Shown one piece after another: positions 6,523 to 15,152 of a stretch of 23,745 nt of DNA (its first letter is position 1; each line of letters begins with the position of its first letter). The notes under the pieces were generated by a model. That model was not told the DNA's origin and made no database searches. It saw only the letters and a program-made list of their open reading frames with translations. A program made the translations under genes and the position numbers. This DNA comes from Fusobacterium sp. (GTDB taxonomy: Bacteria > Fusobacteriota > Fusobacteriia > Fusobacteriales > Fusobacteriaceae). The stretch spans positions 1 through 23,745 of the forward strand of contig JAGYHM010000007.1 of NCBI GenBank assembly GCA_018457305.1. Direction: 5' to 3'.

Positions 6523-8106
6523 ATGGATGAACAAAGAAAAGAAAATACAAAGAAGATGAAAAATTTTATAAAGGGAATAGATGAAGAAAAATTAAAAAAA
6601 GTTTTTGAAATTAAAACTGCTTATGATAATAAAGAGATTAGTATAGAAGAAGCACAAAAGCAAATGCAAGAAAAAATCAAAAAAATTACTCCGCCTGAAC
6701 TTGCTTATATAGAACAAAATTTACAACAAGAAGTTCAAGATGAATGTATAAGAGAAAAAATTGATGAAATGCTTGCAATATACGAAGGGCTTTTGGTGTG
6801 GCCAGCTGAAGAATTAGAAAAAGACCACCCTATAAAAACTTACTATAATGAAAATTCTGCTATAAAAAAAGTTTTAGAAGATGGAAGTGCATTAGTTGGG
6901 AAAAAATTTATTTTAAATCCTTGGCTAGAAATTTTTGAAAAATTATATAATTTTAGAATACATACAAGTAGAAAACAAAATCAACTTTACACTATGTTAG
7001 AACAAAAAGGTTTTGATAGACCTACAAAAACAATGTGGCTTTTTGATGATGCAATAAGAGATGAAATAAATGAAGGGCTTAGAAAATTAAAAGAAAATGA
7101 TGTTGAAGATTTTGATAAATTTTATGTTGATTTTAAAGCTGATATTTTAGATTTAATTGAAAAAGAAGAAACAATTTTATTTCCAACTTCACTTGATATG
7201 ATTACAGAAGATGAATTTAGAGGAATGAGAAGAGGGGATGATGAAATAGGTTATTGTTTAATAGATAAACCAACTGAATTTTTACCTCTACCTAAAAAGC
7301 AAGAAGAGAGTGGACATCTAGGTGTACTTGCAAGTGAACTTGCTAATTTACTTGGAAAATATGGCTATGGAGATAAAAAAGAAGAAGAGGTTTTACATGT
7401 TTCAGAAGGGCAACTTACTTTGGAACAAATAAATCTAATTTTTAAACATTTATCAGTAGATTTATCTTTTGTTGATGAAAATGAGATAGTTAAATTTTAC
7501 AGTGATACAAAACACAGAGTTTTCCCTAGAAGTAGTGGAGTAATTGGAAGAGATGTAAAAAATTGTCATCCCGCTGGAAGCGTCTATATAGTTGAGGAAA
7601 TAATAGATAAATTTAGAAAAGGGGAACAAGAACAAGTTGAATTTTGGATAAATAAACCAGATTTATTTATATACATAATTTATACAGCAGTTCGTGATGA
7701 AAAAGGTAATTTCAGAGGAGTCTTGGAAATGATGCAAGATTGTACTCATATAAGAGCTTTGGAAGGTTCAAGAACTTTGCTTACTTGGGAAGATGAGAAT
7801 TTAGATTCTCCAGAAGAAAAAAAACAAGAAAAAAATCAAGAAGAAGATAAAAAAGAAAATACAGAAATAGAAACAGGAGAAATTTTAACAGCAGAAACAA
7901 AAATAAAACCTCTGTTTGATAAATATGATGGACTAAAAGAATATTTTATAAGTTTAAATCCAGCATTTCAAGCATTAAGAACACCTCTTGCAAGAATAAT
8001 GTTGCCGAAGGCTACACTTGGAACTGCAAGTGGAAGAAGTGGAATGCCACTTGAAGATATTATAGAAAAATTAAATGAATTTATAAAAAATTATAAGAAA
8101 AAATAA
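6523..8106 (+). CDS. DUF438/hemerythrin-like/PAS domain protein
   Basis: This 527-aa cytoplasmic protein has four recognisable regions. An N-terminal DUF438 helical segment (about 10-90) comes first. A hemerythrin HHE-like region (about 95-235) follows, with DHPIKTYYNEN, IHTSRKQNQLY, PTKTMWLFDDAIR and KEETILFP. A PAS domain (about 300-430) contains VDENEIVKFYSDT, RDVKNCHP and GVLEMMQDCT. A charged Glu/Lys linker then leads to a C-terminal DUF1858-like domain (LFDKYDGLKEYFISLNPAF). This order is common in anaerobes, where these proteins are suspected redox, oxygen or NO sensors, but no function is established. Some positions that bind the di-iron centre in true hemerythrins are not obviously conserved, so metal binding cannot be judged by eye. 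GGAGG at 6511-6515 sets the start. It has its own terminator and appears monocistronic. Confidence 0.85.
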   Translation: MDEQRKENTKKMKNFIKGIDEEKLKKVFEIKTAYDNKEISIEEAQKQMQEKIKKITPPELAYIEQNLQQEVQDECIREKIDEMLAIYEGLLVWPAEELEKDHPIKTYYNENSAIKKVLEDGSALVGKKFILNPWLEIFEKLYNFRIHTSRKQNQLYTMLEQKGFDRPTKTMWLFDDAIRDEINEGLRKLKENDVEDFDKFYVDFKADILDLIEKEETILFPTSLDMITEDEFRGMRRGDDEIGYCLIDKPTEFLPLPKKQEESGHLGVLASELANLLGKYGYGDKKEEEVLHVSEGQLTLEQINLIFKHLSVDLSFVDENEIVKFYSDTKHRVFPRSSGVIGRDVKNCHPAGSVYIVEEIIDKFRKGEQEQVEFWINKPDLFIYIIYTAVRDEKGNFRGVLEMMQDCTHIRALEGSRTLLTWEDENLDSPEEKKQEKNQEEDKKENTEIETGEILTAETKIKPLFDKYDGLKEYFISLNPAFQALRTPLARIMLPKATLGTASGRSGMPLEDIIEKLNEFIKNYKKK

Positions 8107-8136
8107 AAAAAAGGAGCGTTAAGCTCTTTTTTTTTT
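8105..8136 (+). terminator. Rho-independent terminator of the DUF438 gene
   Basis: Eight A and a G lead into GAGC (8114-8117), a 5-nt loop, and GCTC (8123-8126), followed by ten T. The A-run pairs with the T-run, extending the stem. It overlaps the last bases of the stop codon region, so this is the gene's own 3' end. Confidence 0.85.
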
Positions 8137-8180
8137 ACTTAAGTAAAAATTAGAATTCACTTTCTTGGCTAGTCACTGAC

Positions 8181-8277
8181 AAAGTTTTGCTTGTCTTTTG
8201 ACTTCAATACCTAAACTAAGCAAAACTTTTAGATATTTAGGGGAAAGCGGTATAAGTAGAGTGAAGCGAATGCTGTT
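8181..8277 (+). repeat. Diverged intergenic repeat, copy E, with a 12-bp inverted repeat
   Basis: AAAGTTTTGCTT (8181-8192) and its exact reverse complement (8218-8229) form a 12-bp stem with a 25-nt loop. The loop and 3' flank hold a competing 6-bp pair, CCTAAA (8210-8215) with TTTAGG (8236-8241). The tail at 8240-8277 reads GGGGAAAGCGGT, then AGTAGAGTGAAGCGAATGC, an eroded form of the GGGGAAACAGTGAGC/GCGAACGC block of copies B and C. Hairpin followed by this block is the family architecture. Assignment to the family is an inference from partial similarity. Confidence 0.5.
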
Positions 8278-8342
8278 ATTTTATTTTTTATTAAAAATAA
8301 AATAAATTTTTTCAAAAAAATACTAATTATAATTATATTTTG

Positions 8343-8351
8343 TGTTATAAT
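8343..8351 (+). promoter_or_regulatory. Extended -10 promoter of the dcw operon
   Basis: TGTTATAAT at 8343-8351 is a perfect extended -10 (TG-N-TATAAT). A second TATAAT overlaps at 8351-8356. No convincing -35 is seen. The predicted leader to the ATG at 8386 is about 28 nt. No internal terminator was found before ftsZ, so this promoter may drive the whole 11.6-kb cluster. Confidence 0.6.
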
Positions 8352-8385
8352 ATAATGTCCGAATTATGTTTTGAAAGAGGAAGAT

Positions 8386-10227
8386 ATGAAAAAAGCAATT
8401 TTTTTAGATAGAGATGGTACAATCAATGTTGAAAAAAATTATTTATATAAAATAGAAGAATTAGAATTTGAAAGTGGTGTAGTGAATGCCCTAAAAACAT
8501 TTAAAAAATTGGGTTATTTATTGATAGTTGTGAGTAATCAATCTGGAATTGGGAGAGGTTATTATACAGAAGAAGATTTTTATAAATTTTCAGAAGAGAT
8601 GAATAAAATTTTAAAAAAAGACAAAGTAGAGATAGATGAATTTTATTTTTGCCCTCATCATCCAGAAAAAGCAAAAGATAAATATAAAATAGAATGTGAA
8701 TGTAGGAAGCCAAATAATAAGTTGATAGAAGATGCTATAAAAAAATATGATATTGATAGAGAAAATTCTTATATGATAGGAGATAAAATTTCAGATATTT
8801 TAGCAGGGGAAAAATCAAACTTAAAAACAATTTTGGTAAAAACTGGACACGGAAGAAGTGAATTAGAAGAAATGAATGAGTTAGAAAAAGAAAAAATAAA
8901 TATCTGTGAAAATTTAGGAGAAGTAGCAGAATTTTTAAAAAGAAAAAAATTAAATGGATTATTGAAAGAAAAATTTTCAGTTGATGTTGAGATTTCATCT
9001 GTGGCAATGAATACGGATAAAGTCAAAAAAGGGACTTTATTTTTTGCCATAAATAATGGAAATAAATATGTAGATTTGGCTTTACAAAAAGGTGCAAGTT
9101 TAGTAATAGCAGATAACAGTGAAGTGAAAGATACAAGAATTATTAAAGTTAAAGATACAGTTGAAACAATGCAAGAACTAGCAAAAGAATATAGAAAAAA
9201 ATTAGGATTAAAAATAATTGGTATCACTGGAAGTAATGGAAAAACATCTACAAAAGATATAATTTTTAGTATTTTATCTCAAAAATATAAATGTTTAAAA
9301 ACAGAGGGGAATTATAATAACCATATAGGTTTGCCTTACACAATATTATCTTTGACTGATGAAGAAGATTTTGGAATTTTAGAGATGGGTATGAGTGATT
9401 TTGGAGAAATAAAATTATTGGGAGAGATTTCTCAACCAGATTATGCCGTGATTACTAATATTGGAGATTCTCATTTAGAATTTTTAAAAAATAGAGAAAA
9501 TGTATTTAAAGCAAAAACAGAACTTTTAGAATTTGTGGAAGCAGATAAGACTTTTGTCTGTGGAGATGATGAATATTTATCAAGACTAGATAATACAATT
9601 AAAATTGGTTTTGATAATAAAAACAATAAAATAATTTCGTCTGTTGAGATAGAAGAAAAAGGAAGCAAATTTATTTATGATGATGAAAAATATCAAATCT
9701 CACTTTTAGGGAAACATAATGTTGTGAATACTGCCCTTGCAATAGAACTTGCAAAGAGTATAGAGTTTTCAAAAAAAGAATTGGAAGATGGTTTGAAAGC
9801 TATAAAAATAACAGCTATGAGATTTCAAGAAATAAAAAGAGATGAAGATATTTATATAAATGACGCATACAATGCAAGTCCAACTTCTATGAAAGCTGCA
9901 ATAGATACTTTTAATTCAATTTATAATGATAGGTATAAGATTGCAATTTTAGGAGATATGTTGGAACTTGGAGAAAATGAAATAAATTTACATATAGATA
10001 TTTTAAATTATTTATTAGATAAAAATATAAAGTTAATTTATCTTTATGGAGAGAGAATGAAGAAAGCTCATCAAAAATTTATGGAAGATAAAAATGAAGA
10101 ATATAGATTTTGGTGTTATGAAACGAAAGAGCAAATTATTGAAAGTTTAAAAAATATTAGAATGAAAAAAGTAATACTTCTAAAAGGTTCAAGAGGAATG
10201 AAACTAGAAGAAATAATAGAAAAATAA
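8386..10227 (+). CDS. murF: Fused heptose-bisphosphate phosphatase (GmhB-like) and MurF ligase
   Basis: This is a single 613-aa frame with two enzymes. Residues 1 to about 165 are a HAD phosphatase of the GmhB type: FLDRDGTIN with Asp8 and Asp10, a zinc site at Cys89, His91, Cys104 and Cys106 (CPHHPE, CECRKP), and MIGDKISD. GmhB removes the C7 phosphate from heptose 1,7-bisphosphate on the way to LPS ADP-heptose. Residues from about 190 to 613 are MurF, which adds D-Ala-D-Ala to UDP-MurNAc-tripeptide. The MurF part has GITGSNGKTS (ATP loop, 282-288), EGNYNNHIG, ITNIGDSHLE and NDAYNASPTSM. I chose ATG 8386 with AGAGG just upstream; an in-frame TTG at 8371 is poorer. F. nucleatum peptidoglycan is known to carry lanthionine instead of diaminopimelate, so the tripeptide may differ from the textbook one. 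It is the first gene of the dcw operon. Confidence 0.93.
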   Translation: MKKAIFLDRDGTINVEKNYLYKIEELEFESGVVNALKTFKKLGYLLIVVSNQSGIGRGYYTEEDFYKFSEEMNKILKKDKVEIDEFYFCPHHPEKAKDKYKIECECRKPNNKLIEDAIKKYDIDRENSYMIGDKISDILAGEKSNLKTILVKTGHGRSELEEMNELEKEKINICENLGEVAEFLKRKKLNGLLKEKFSVDVEISSVAMNTDKVKKGTLFFAINNGNKYVDLALQKGASLVIADNSEVKDTRIIKVKDTVETMQELAKEYRKKLGLKIIGITGSNGKTSTKDIIFSILSQKYKCLKTEGNYNNHIGLPYTILSLTDEEDFGILEMGMSDFGEIKLLGEISQPDYAVITNIGDSHLEFLKNRENVFKAKTELLEFVEADKTFVCGDDEYLSRLDNTIKIGFDNKNNKIISSVEIEEKGSKFIYDDEKYQISLLGKHNVVNTALAIELAKSIEFSKKELEDGLKAIKITAMRFQEIKRDEDIYINDAYNASPTSMKAAIDTFNSIYNDRYKIAILGDMLELGENEINLHIDILNYLLDKNIKLIYLYGERMKKAHQKFMEDKNEEYRFWCYETKEQIIESLKNIRMKKVILLKGSRGMKLEEIIEK

Positions 10228-10246
10228 AAAGGGGCGAAATTTAGTA

Positions 10247-11338
10247 ATGTTATACTTTATAGGTTTGAGTTTTGAAAATTTAATGTTCTTAAAATCAATT
10301 TATTTAAGAGCACTTATTAGTTTTGTTTTATCATTTTCTCTTGTTTTATTAACGGGAAAATCATTTATAAATTTTTTAAAAGTGAAAAAGTTTGGAGAAG
10401 CCATAAGAGAAGATGGACCTAGTTCTCACTTTTCAAAAAAAGGAACACCTACTATGGGTGGAGTTTTAATAATTTTAGCAATTTTAGTAACAACTATTTT
10501 AGTAAACGACTTGTCTAATAAATTGATACTAATTCTTTTATTAAGCACATTAGGTTTTGCCGGAATAGGTTTTATAGATGATTATAAAAAATTTACTATA
10601 AGTAAAAAGGGATTAGCGGGAAGAAAGAAATTATTATTTCAAGGACTAATAGCGTTTTTAGTGTGGGCTTATGTATATTTTGTAGGACTTACAGGAAATC
10701 AGGTTTTAGATTTGTCAATAATCAACCCAATAAAGGCAACAAGTACATTTTTTATAGGTGGAATAGGAATGTTCGTTTTTATTCAAATAATTTTGATGGG
10801 GACATCAAATGCCGTAAATATAACAGATGGATTGGATGGTTTAGCAATTATGCCTATGCTTATTTGCTCAACTATTTTAGGAGTAATAGCTTATTTCACA
10901 GGACATATAGAACTTAGTAAACATTTGAATTTATTTTATATAGTTGGCTCGGGAGAAATAAGTGTATTTTTATCAGCAGTAGTTGGGGCAGGACTTGGTT
11001 TTCTTTGGTATAACTGCTATCCAGCACAAATTTTTATGGGAGATACTGGCTCTTTAACTCTTGGGGGAATTTTAGGAGTTATAGGAATTTTACTAAAACA
11101 GGAGTTGATCCTTCCGATAATGGGTTTTGTTTTTGTATTAGAAGCTGTTTCAGTAATTTTACAAGTTGGTTCTTTCAAATTAAGAGGGAAAAGAATTTTC
11201 AAAATGGCACCGATACATCACCATTTTGAATTATCTGGAATACCAGAAGCAAAAGTAACAATAAGATTTTGGATAGCAACCTTAATATTTGGAATGATAG
11301 CTTTGGGAATAGTTAGAATGAGAGGTATTATAATATGA
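10247..11338 (+). CDS. mraY: Phospho-N-acetylmuramoyl-pentapeptide transferase MraY
   Basis: This integral membrane enzyme transfers phospho-MurNAc-pentapeptide from UDP to undecaprenyl phosphate, making lipid I. At 363 aa with about ten hydrophobic segments it has the family's normal form. Signature sequences are present: KKGTPTMGG, FIDDYKK (Asp111 and Asp112, the conserved acidic pair), NAVNITDGLDG (188-198), FMGDTGSL and the histidine-rich PIHHHFEL. The start has AAAAAGGGG about 12 nt upstream, a somewhat long spacing. Its stop overlaps the murD start in ATGA, indicating translational coupling. No missing residues were noticed. Confidence 0.97.
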   Translation: MLYFIGLSFENLMFLKSIYLRALISFVLSFSLVLLTGKSFINFLKVKKFGEAIREDGPSSHFSKKGTPTMGGVLIILAILVTTILVNDLSNKLILILLLSTLGFAGIGFIDDYKKFTISKKGLAGRKKLLFQGLIAFLVWAYVYFVGLTGNQVLDLSIINPIKATSTFFIGGIGMFVFIQIILMGTSNAVNITDGLDGLAIMPMLICSTILGVIAYFTGHIELSKHLNLFYIVGSGEISVFLSAVVGAGLGFLWYNCYPAQIFMGDTGSLTLGGILGVIGILLKQELILPIMGFVFVLEAVSVILQVGSFKLRGKRIFKMAPIHHHFELSGIPEAKVTIRFWIATLIFGMIALGIVRMRGIII

Positions 11339-12657
11339 TGAAGAAAGTTATGATATATGGAAATGGACTTAGTGGAAGAGGAGCTAAAAAACTTTTAGAA
11401 AAAGAAAATTATGAAGTAATTTTAGTTGATGATAAAACAGCAATGTCTTCACAAGAAGCAATAAATTATTTAGATAGCAATAATGATATAGAATTTTTTA
11501 TAAAAAGTCCAGGAATTCCTTATAATAAATTAGTACAAAAAGTTAAAGAGAAAAAAATAGAAATTTTAGATGAAGTAGAATTAGTTTATAATTATATGCA
11601 AGAAAAAAATATAAACACAAAAATAATAGCAATTACAGGAACGAATGGCAAAAGTACAACGACAGCTAAAATGTCAGAGTTACTTTCTTACGCAGGATAT
11701 AAATCTGCTTATGCTGGAAATATAGGAGTGTCTTTTTCAGAAACTATTTTAAATGCAGAAGCTAAGGGCGAAAATTTAGATTATATAGCTTTAGAACTTA
11801 GTTCTTTTCAATTAGAAAATATAAAAGAATTTAAACCTTATATTGCTTTAATAGTTAATTTAGGACCTGACCATATAGAAAGATATTCTTCTTTTGATGA
11901 GTATTATGATACAAAATTCAATATAAGTACGAAACAAAATGAAACGGAATTTTTCATAGAAAATATAGATGATAAAGAAATAGTTAAAAGAGAAAATTTA
12001 ATTAAGGGGAATATAGTAAAACTTTCTAAAAAAACTGAGGCAGATATTTATTCAAAAGATGGGAAAATCTATTGGAAAAAAGAATATCTGATGGAAACTT
12101 CTGAACTTAGTTTAAAGGGAGAACATAATTTAGAAAATATGCTATATATAATAGCAGTAGCAAAAATTATAGGTGTAGATAATAAAAAAATTAAAGAATT
12201 TTTAAAACAAGCCACACCATTGGAACACAGAACAGAAAACTTTTTTTCGTATGGAAAAGTAAAATTTATAAATGATTCAAAGGCGACTAATGTTGATTCT
12301 ACAAAAGTAGCATTGGAATCATATAAAGACTGTATTTTAATTTGTGGAGGTTATGATAAAGGTGTTGATTTGAAGCCGTTAGCTACTTTAATAAAAGAAA
12401 ATACAAAAGAAGTTTATTTAATAGGAGTAATTGCAGAGCAAATAAAAAAATTATTGCTTGATATAAATTATGATAAAAATAAAATTTTCAATTTTGAAAA
12501 TATAGAAAACACTTTGAAAGAATTAAAAGTAAAATTAAATAAAGAAAAAGAAGAAGTGATTTTATTATCACCAGCAACCTCAAGTTATGACCAATTTAAG
12601 TCATTTGAACATAGAGGAAAGTTTTTTAAGGAAGAAGTAGTAAAAATATTTGGGTAG
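11335..12657 (+). CDS. murD: UDP-N-acetylmuramoylalanine-D-glutamate ligase MurD
   Basis: This cytoplasmic Mur ligase adds D-glutamate to UDP-MurNAc-L-Ala using ATP. At 440 aa it has the normal length. An N-terminal Rossmann-like UDP-binding domain contains YGNGLSGRGAKKLL. The central domain has GTNGKST (102-108), ELSSFQLENI and NLGPDHIERY. The C-terminal domain has PLEHRTENF and NDSKATN. The HRxE and DSKATN motifs are typical of MurD among the Mur ligases. It starts within the ATGA that ends mraY. ftsW, which sits between murD and murG in many dcw clusters, is missing here: murG begins 8 nt after the stop. Confidence 0.96.
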   Translation: MMKKVMIYGNGLSGRGAKKLLEKENYEVILVDDKTAMSSQEAINYLDSNNDIEFFIKSPGIPYNKLVQKVKEKKIEILDEVELVYNYMQEKNINTKIIAITGTNGKSTTTAKMSELLSYAGYKSAYAGNIGVSFSETILNAEAKGENLDYIALELSSFQLENIKEFKPYIALIVNLGPDHIERYSSFDEYYDTKFNISTKQNETEFFIENIDDKEIVKRENLIKGNIVKLSKKTEADIYSKDGKIYWKKEYLMETSELSLKGEHNLENMLYIIAVAKIIGVDNKKIKEFLKQATPLEHRTENFFSYGKVKFINDSKATNVDSTKVALESYKDCILICGGYDKGVDLKPLATLIKENTKEVYLIGVIAEQIKKLLLDINYDKNKIFNFENIENTLKELKVKLNKEKEEVILLSPATSSYDQFKSFEHRGKFFKEEVVKIFG

Positions 12658-12665
12658 GTGTAGAG

Positions 12666-13730
12666 ATGAAAAAAGTTTTATTGACAACAGGTGGAACGGG
12701 AGGACACATATATCCTGCTCTTGCAGTTGCAGAGAATTTAAAGTCTAAAGGAATAGACACTATTTTTGTTGGAAGTAACTTAAGAATGGAAAAAGATTTA
12801 GTTCCTGCAAGTGGCTATAAATTTATAGGTTTAGATATAAAAGTTCCAAGAGATTTTAAAAATATATTTTCTTATATTAAAACTGTATTTGAAGCATATA
12901 AAATAGTAAAGAGAGAAAAACCTGATGCAATAATTGGATTTGGGAATTATATATCAATTCCTGTTGTTTTTTCAGGCGTTTTACAAAGAAAAAAAGTTTA
13001 TTTACAGGAGCAAAATGTTAATTTAGGTTTTGCAAATAAATTATTTTATAAATTTGCTAAAATGACTTTTTTAGCTTTTGAAAAAACTTATGATGATATG
13101 CCTATGAAACATCAAAAAAAATTTAAAGTAACTGGAAATCCATTAAGAAAAGAAGTGGAAAATTTAAATTATGATGAAGAAAGAGAGAAGTTAGGGATAA
13201 AAGAAGATGAAGAAGTACTTCTTATAACTGGAGGTAGTTTAGGGGCAGAAGAAATAAATGATGGAATTATAGAGAATTGGGAAAAAATTAAAGATGTAAA
13301 AAATTTAAGAATTTTTTGGGCAACTGGAAAAAATAATTATGAAAAGGTAATTTCAAAAATAGAAAAAAGAAATATAGATAGAATAGATCCATATTTTGAA
13401 GATATGTTAAGTGTTATGACAGCTTCAGATTTAGTCATTTGTAGAGCTGGAGCTTTAACGATTTCGGAAGTAATAGAACTGGAAAGACCATCAATAATTA
13501 TTCCATATAGTTCAAAAAAGGTTGGGCAATATGATAATGCAAAAATGCTAGAGGATACTCAAGCATCATATGTTTATTTGAATAAAAAAGTGAATGAAGC
13601 GATTGAAAAGGCACTAATACTCATAAAAAATTCAGAAGAACTAAAAAAAATGAGGATTAGACTAAAATCGTTAAAAAAATCTAAAGCCTCAGAAGAAATA
13701 ATAGCAAATTTAGATATTTGGAGGAACTAG
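12666..13730 (+). CDS. murG: UDP-N-acetylglucosamine transferase MurG
   Basis: MurG is a peripheral inner-membrane glycosyltransferase that adds GlcNAc to lipid I, making lipid II. At 354 aa it is full length, with a GT-B two-domain fold. The first glycine-rich loop is GGTGGHIYPALAVA (9-22, with His14), followed by GFGNYISIPVV and QEQNVNLGFANKL. The C-terminal half has the second loop TGGSLGAEEIND, CRAGALTISEV and PYSSKKVGQYDNA, which bind UDP-GlcNAc. Many homologues have HEQN and SRAGA at two of these places; the Gln and Cys changes here are conservative in context. The ribosome binding site GGTAGGTG overlaps the murD stop. murC follows after 1 nt. Confidence 0.95.
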   Translation: MKKVLLTTGGTGGHIYPALAVAENLKSKGIDTIFVGSNLRMEKDLVPASGYKFIGLDIKVPRDFKNIFSYIKTVFEAYKIVKREKPDAIIGFGNYISIPVVFSGVLQRKKVYLQEQNVNLGFANKLFYKFAKMTFLAFEKTYDDMPMKHQKKFKVTGNPLRKEVENLNYDEEREKLGIKEDEEVLLITGGSLGAEEINDGIIENWEKIKDVKNLRIFWATGKNNYEKVISKIEKRNIDRIDPYFEDMLSVMTASDLVICRAGALTISEVIELERPSIIIPYSSKKVGQYDNAKMLEDTQASYVYLNKKVNEAIEKALILIKNSEELKKMRIRLKSLKKSKASEEIIANLDIWRN

Positions 13731-13731
13731 T

Positions 13732-15114
13732 GTGAGTATAGAAAATAAAGATAAAAAAGAAAGAATTTATTTTATAGGTATAAATGGTATAGGGATGAGT
13801 GCTCTAGCTAAGATTATGAAATGTAAGGGCTATGATGTTATTGGTGCCGATATATCTGAAAGTTATGTTACAGAGGAGTTAATCTCTTTAGGGATAAAAG
13901 TTTATACTGAACATAATGCTAAAAATTTAAAAGGAGTGGATTTTGTAGTTGCATCTACTGCTATAAAAGAAAGTAATCCAGAAATTGCTTATGCAAAAGA
14001 AAATAATTTAAAAATTTTAAAAAGAGGAGAACTTTTAGCAAAATTACTAAATGAAGAAGTTGGAATAAGTATAGCGGGGACACATGGAAAAACTACGACA
14101 AGCTCTATGCTTGGAGCAACTATGTTAAGTAAAGATCCAACAATAGTTATAGGTGGAATTTTACCAGAAATAAAATCTAATGCAAAATACGGAAGCAATA
14201 AATATTTTATTGCTGAGGCAGATGAAAGTGATAATTCATTTTTATATATGAAACCTAAATATTCTGTGATAACTAATATAGAAGCTGATCATTTAGATGT
14301 ACATGAAAATTTAGAAAATATTAAAAAATCCTTTTTACAATTTATAAGCCACACTGAAAATGAAGTTTTAGCTTGTATAGACTGTGAAAATACAAGAGAA
14401 GTAATAAATAATTCAACAAAAAGAGATATTATAAAAACATATTCTTTGAAAAATAGTAAAGCAGATATTTATGCAAAAGAAATTAAAATTAAAAATAAAG
14501 AGACAAGTTTTTCTGTTGTTATAGATAATGAAAAGATTGGAGAATTTATTTTAAATGTTCCTGGTGAACATAATATTTCAAATGCCTTACCAGTAATTTA
14601 TTTTTCATTAAAATTTGGTGTAGATAAAACTTTAATAAAAGAGGCATTATATAAATTTAAAGGTTCAAAGAGAAGATACGATATTCTTTTTGATGGAGAG
14701 ATAAGAAACTATAAATTGAGAATAATAGATGACTATGCTCATCATCCAACTGAAATAAAAGCGACTTTAAGTGGAGTTAAATCAGTTGATGATTTTGATA
14801 TAGTTGCAGTTTTTCAGCCACACCGATACAGTAGGGTAAAATTTTTATTAGATAATTTTAAAGGGGCATTTAAGGATGTAAAGAAAGTTATATTGCTACC
14901 TATTTACTCAGCAGGAGAAGAAAATTCAAATGATGTTAGTATTGAAAAATTGAAAGATAGTATAGGTCATTCTAATATAGAAGTTATAAATGAGTGGCAA
15001 GATATAAAAGAATATGTCAAAAAAATACAGAGAAATACAACTTTTGTATTTATGGGAGCAGGAAATATTTCAAAATTAGCTCATGAGTTGAGTGAAGAAA
15101 TAAATAAAAATTAA
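13732..15114 (+). CDS. murC: UDP-N-acetylmuramate-L-alanine ligase MurC
   Basis: MurC adds L-alanine to UDP-MurNAc, the first peptide step of the wall precursor. At 460 aa it has the family length. The N-terminal domain carries GINGIGMSALAKIM, the central domain GTHGKTTTSS (ATP loop, 116-122), EADESDNSF and NIEADHLDVHEN, and the C-terminal domain DDYAHHPTEIKAT, FQPHRYSR and GAGNI. The start is GTG at 13732, chosen because GGAGG at 13720-13724 is 7 nt upstream and the stop of murG lies one base before it. The near-contact of the two genes suggests coupling. Confidence 0.97.
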   Translation: MSIENKDKKERIYFIGINGIGMSALAKIMKCKGYDVIGADISESYVTEELISLGIKVYTEHNAKNLKGVDFVVASTAIKESNPEIAYAKENNLKILKRGELLAKLLNEEVGISIAGTHGKTTTSSMLGATMLSKDPTIVIGGILPEIKSNAKYGSNKYFIAEADESDNSFLYMKPKYSVITNIEADHLDVHENLENIKKSFLQFISHTENEVLACIDCENTREVINNSTKRDIIKTYSLKNSKADIYAKEIKIKNKETSFSVVIDNEKIGEFILNVPGEHNISNALPVIYFSLKFGVDKTLIKEALYKFKGSKRRYDILFDGEIRNYKLRIIDDYAHHPTEIKATLSGVKSVDDFDIVAVFQPHRYSRVKFLLDNFKGAFKDVKKVILLPIYSAGEENSNDVSIEKLKDSIGHSNIEVINEWQDIKEYVKKIQRNTTFVFMGAGNISKLAHELSEEINKN

Positions 15115-15152
15115 AAATTTATTTTTTAAAATATAGAAGGGAAAAAATTATA

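Noticed and set aside
8371..8385. TTG start for the GmhB-MurF gene, five codons upstream
   Set aside because: ATG 8386 directly precedes the conserved KKAIFLDRDG, and AGAGG (8376-8380) is well spaced for it; the TTG start would put this Shine-Dalgarno inside the gene.
8769..9227. Minus-strand open frame of 152 codons inside the GmhB-MurF gene
   Set aside because: It is a shadow of an AT-rich coding sequence, Ser/Phe-rich, without family resemblance or start signals.
10663..10917. Plus-strand 84-codon frame inside mraY
   Set aside because: It is out of frame within the conserved core of MraY; the composition (Tyr, Asn, Arg-rich) is typical of a frame-shifted membrane protein.
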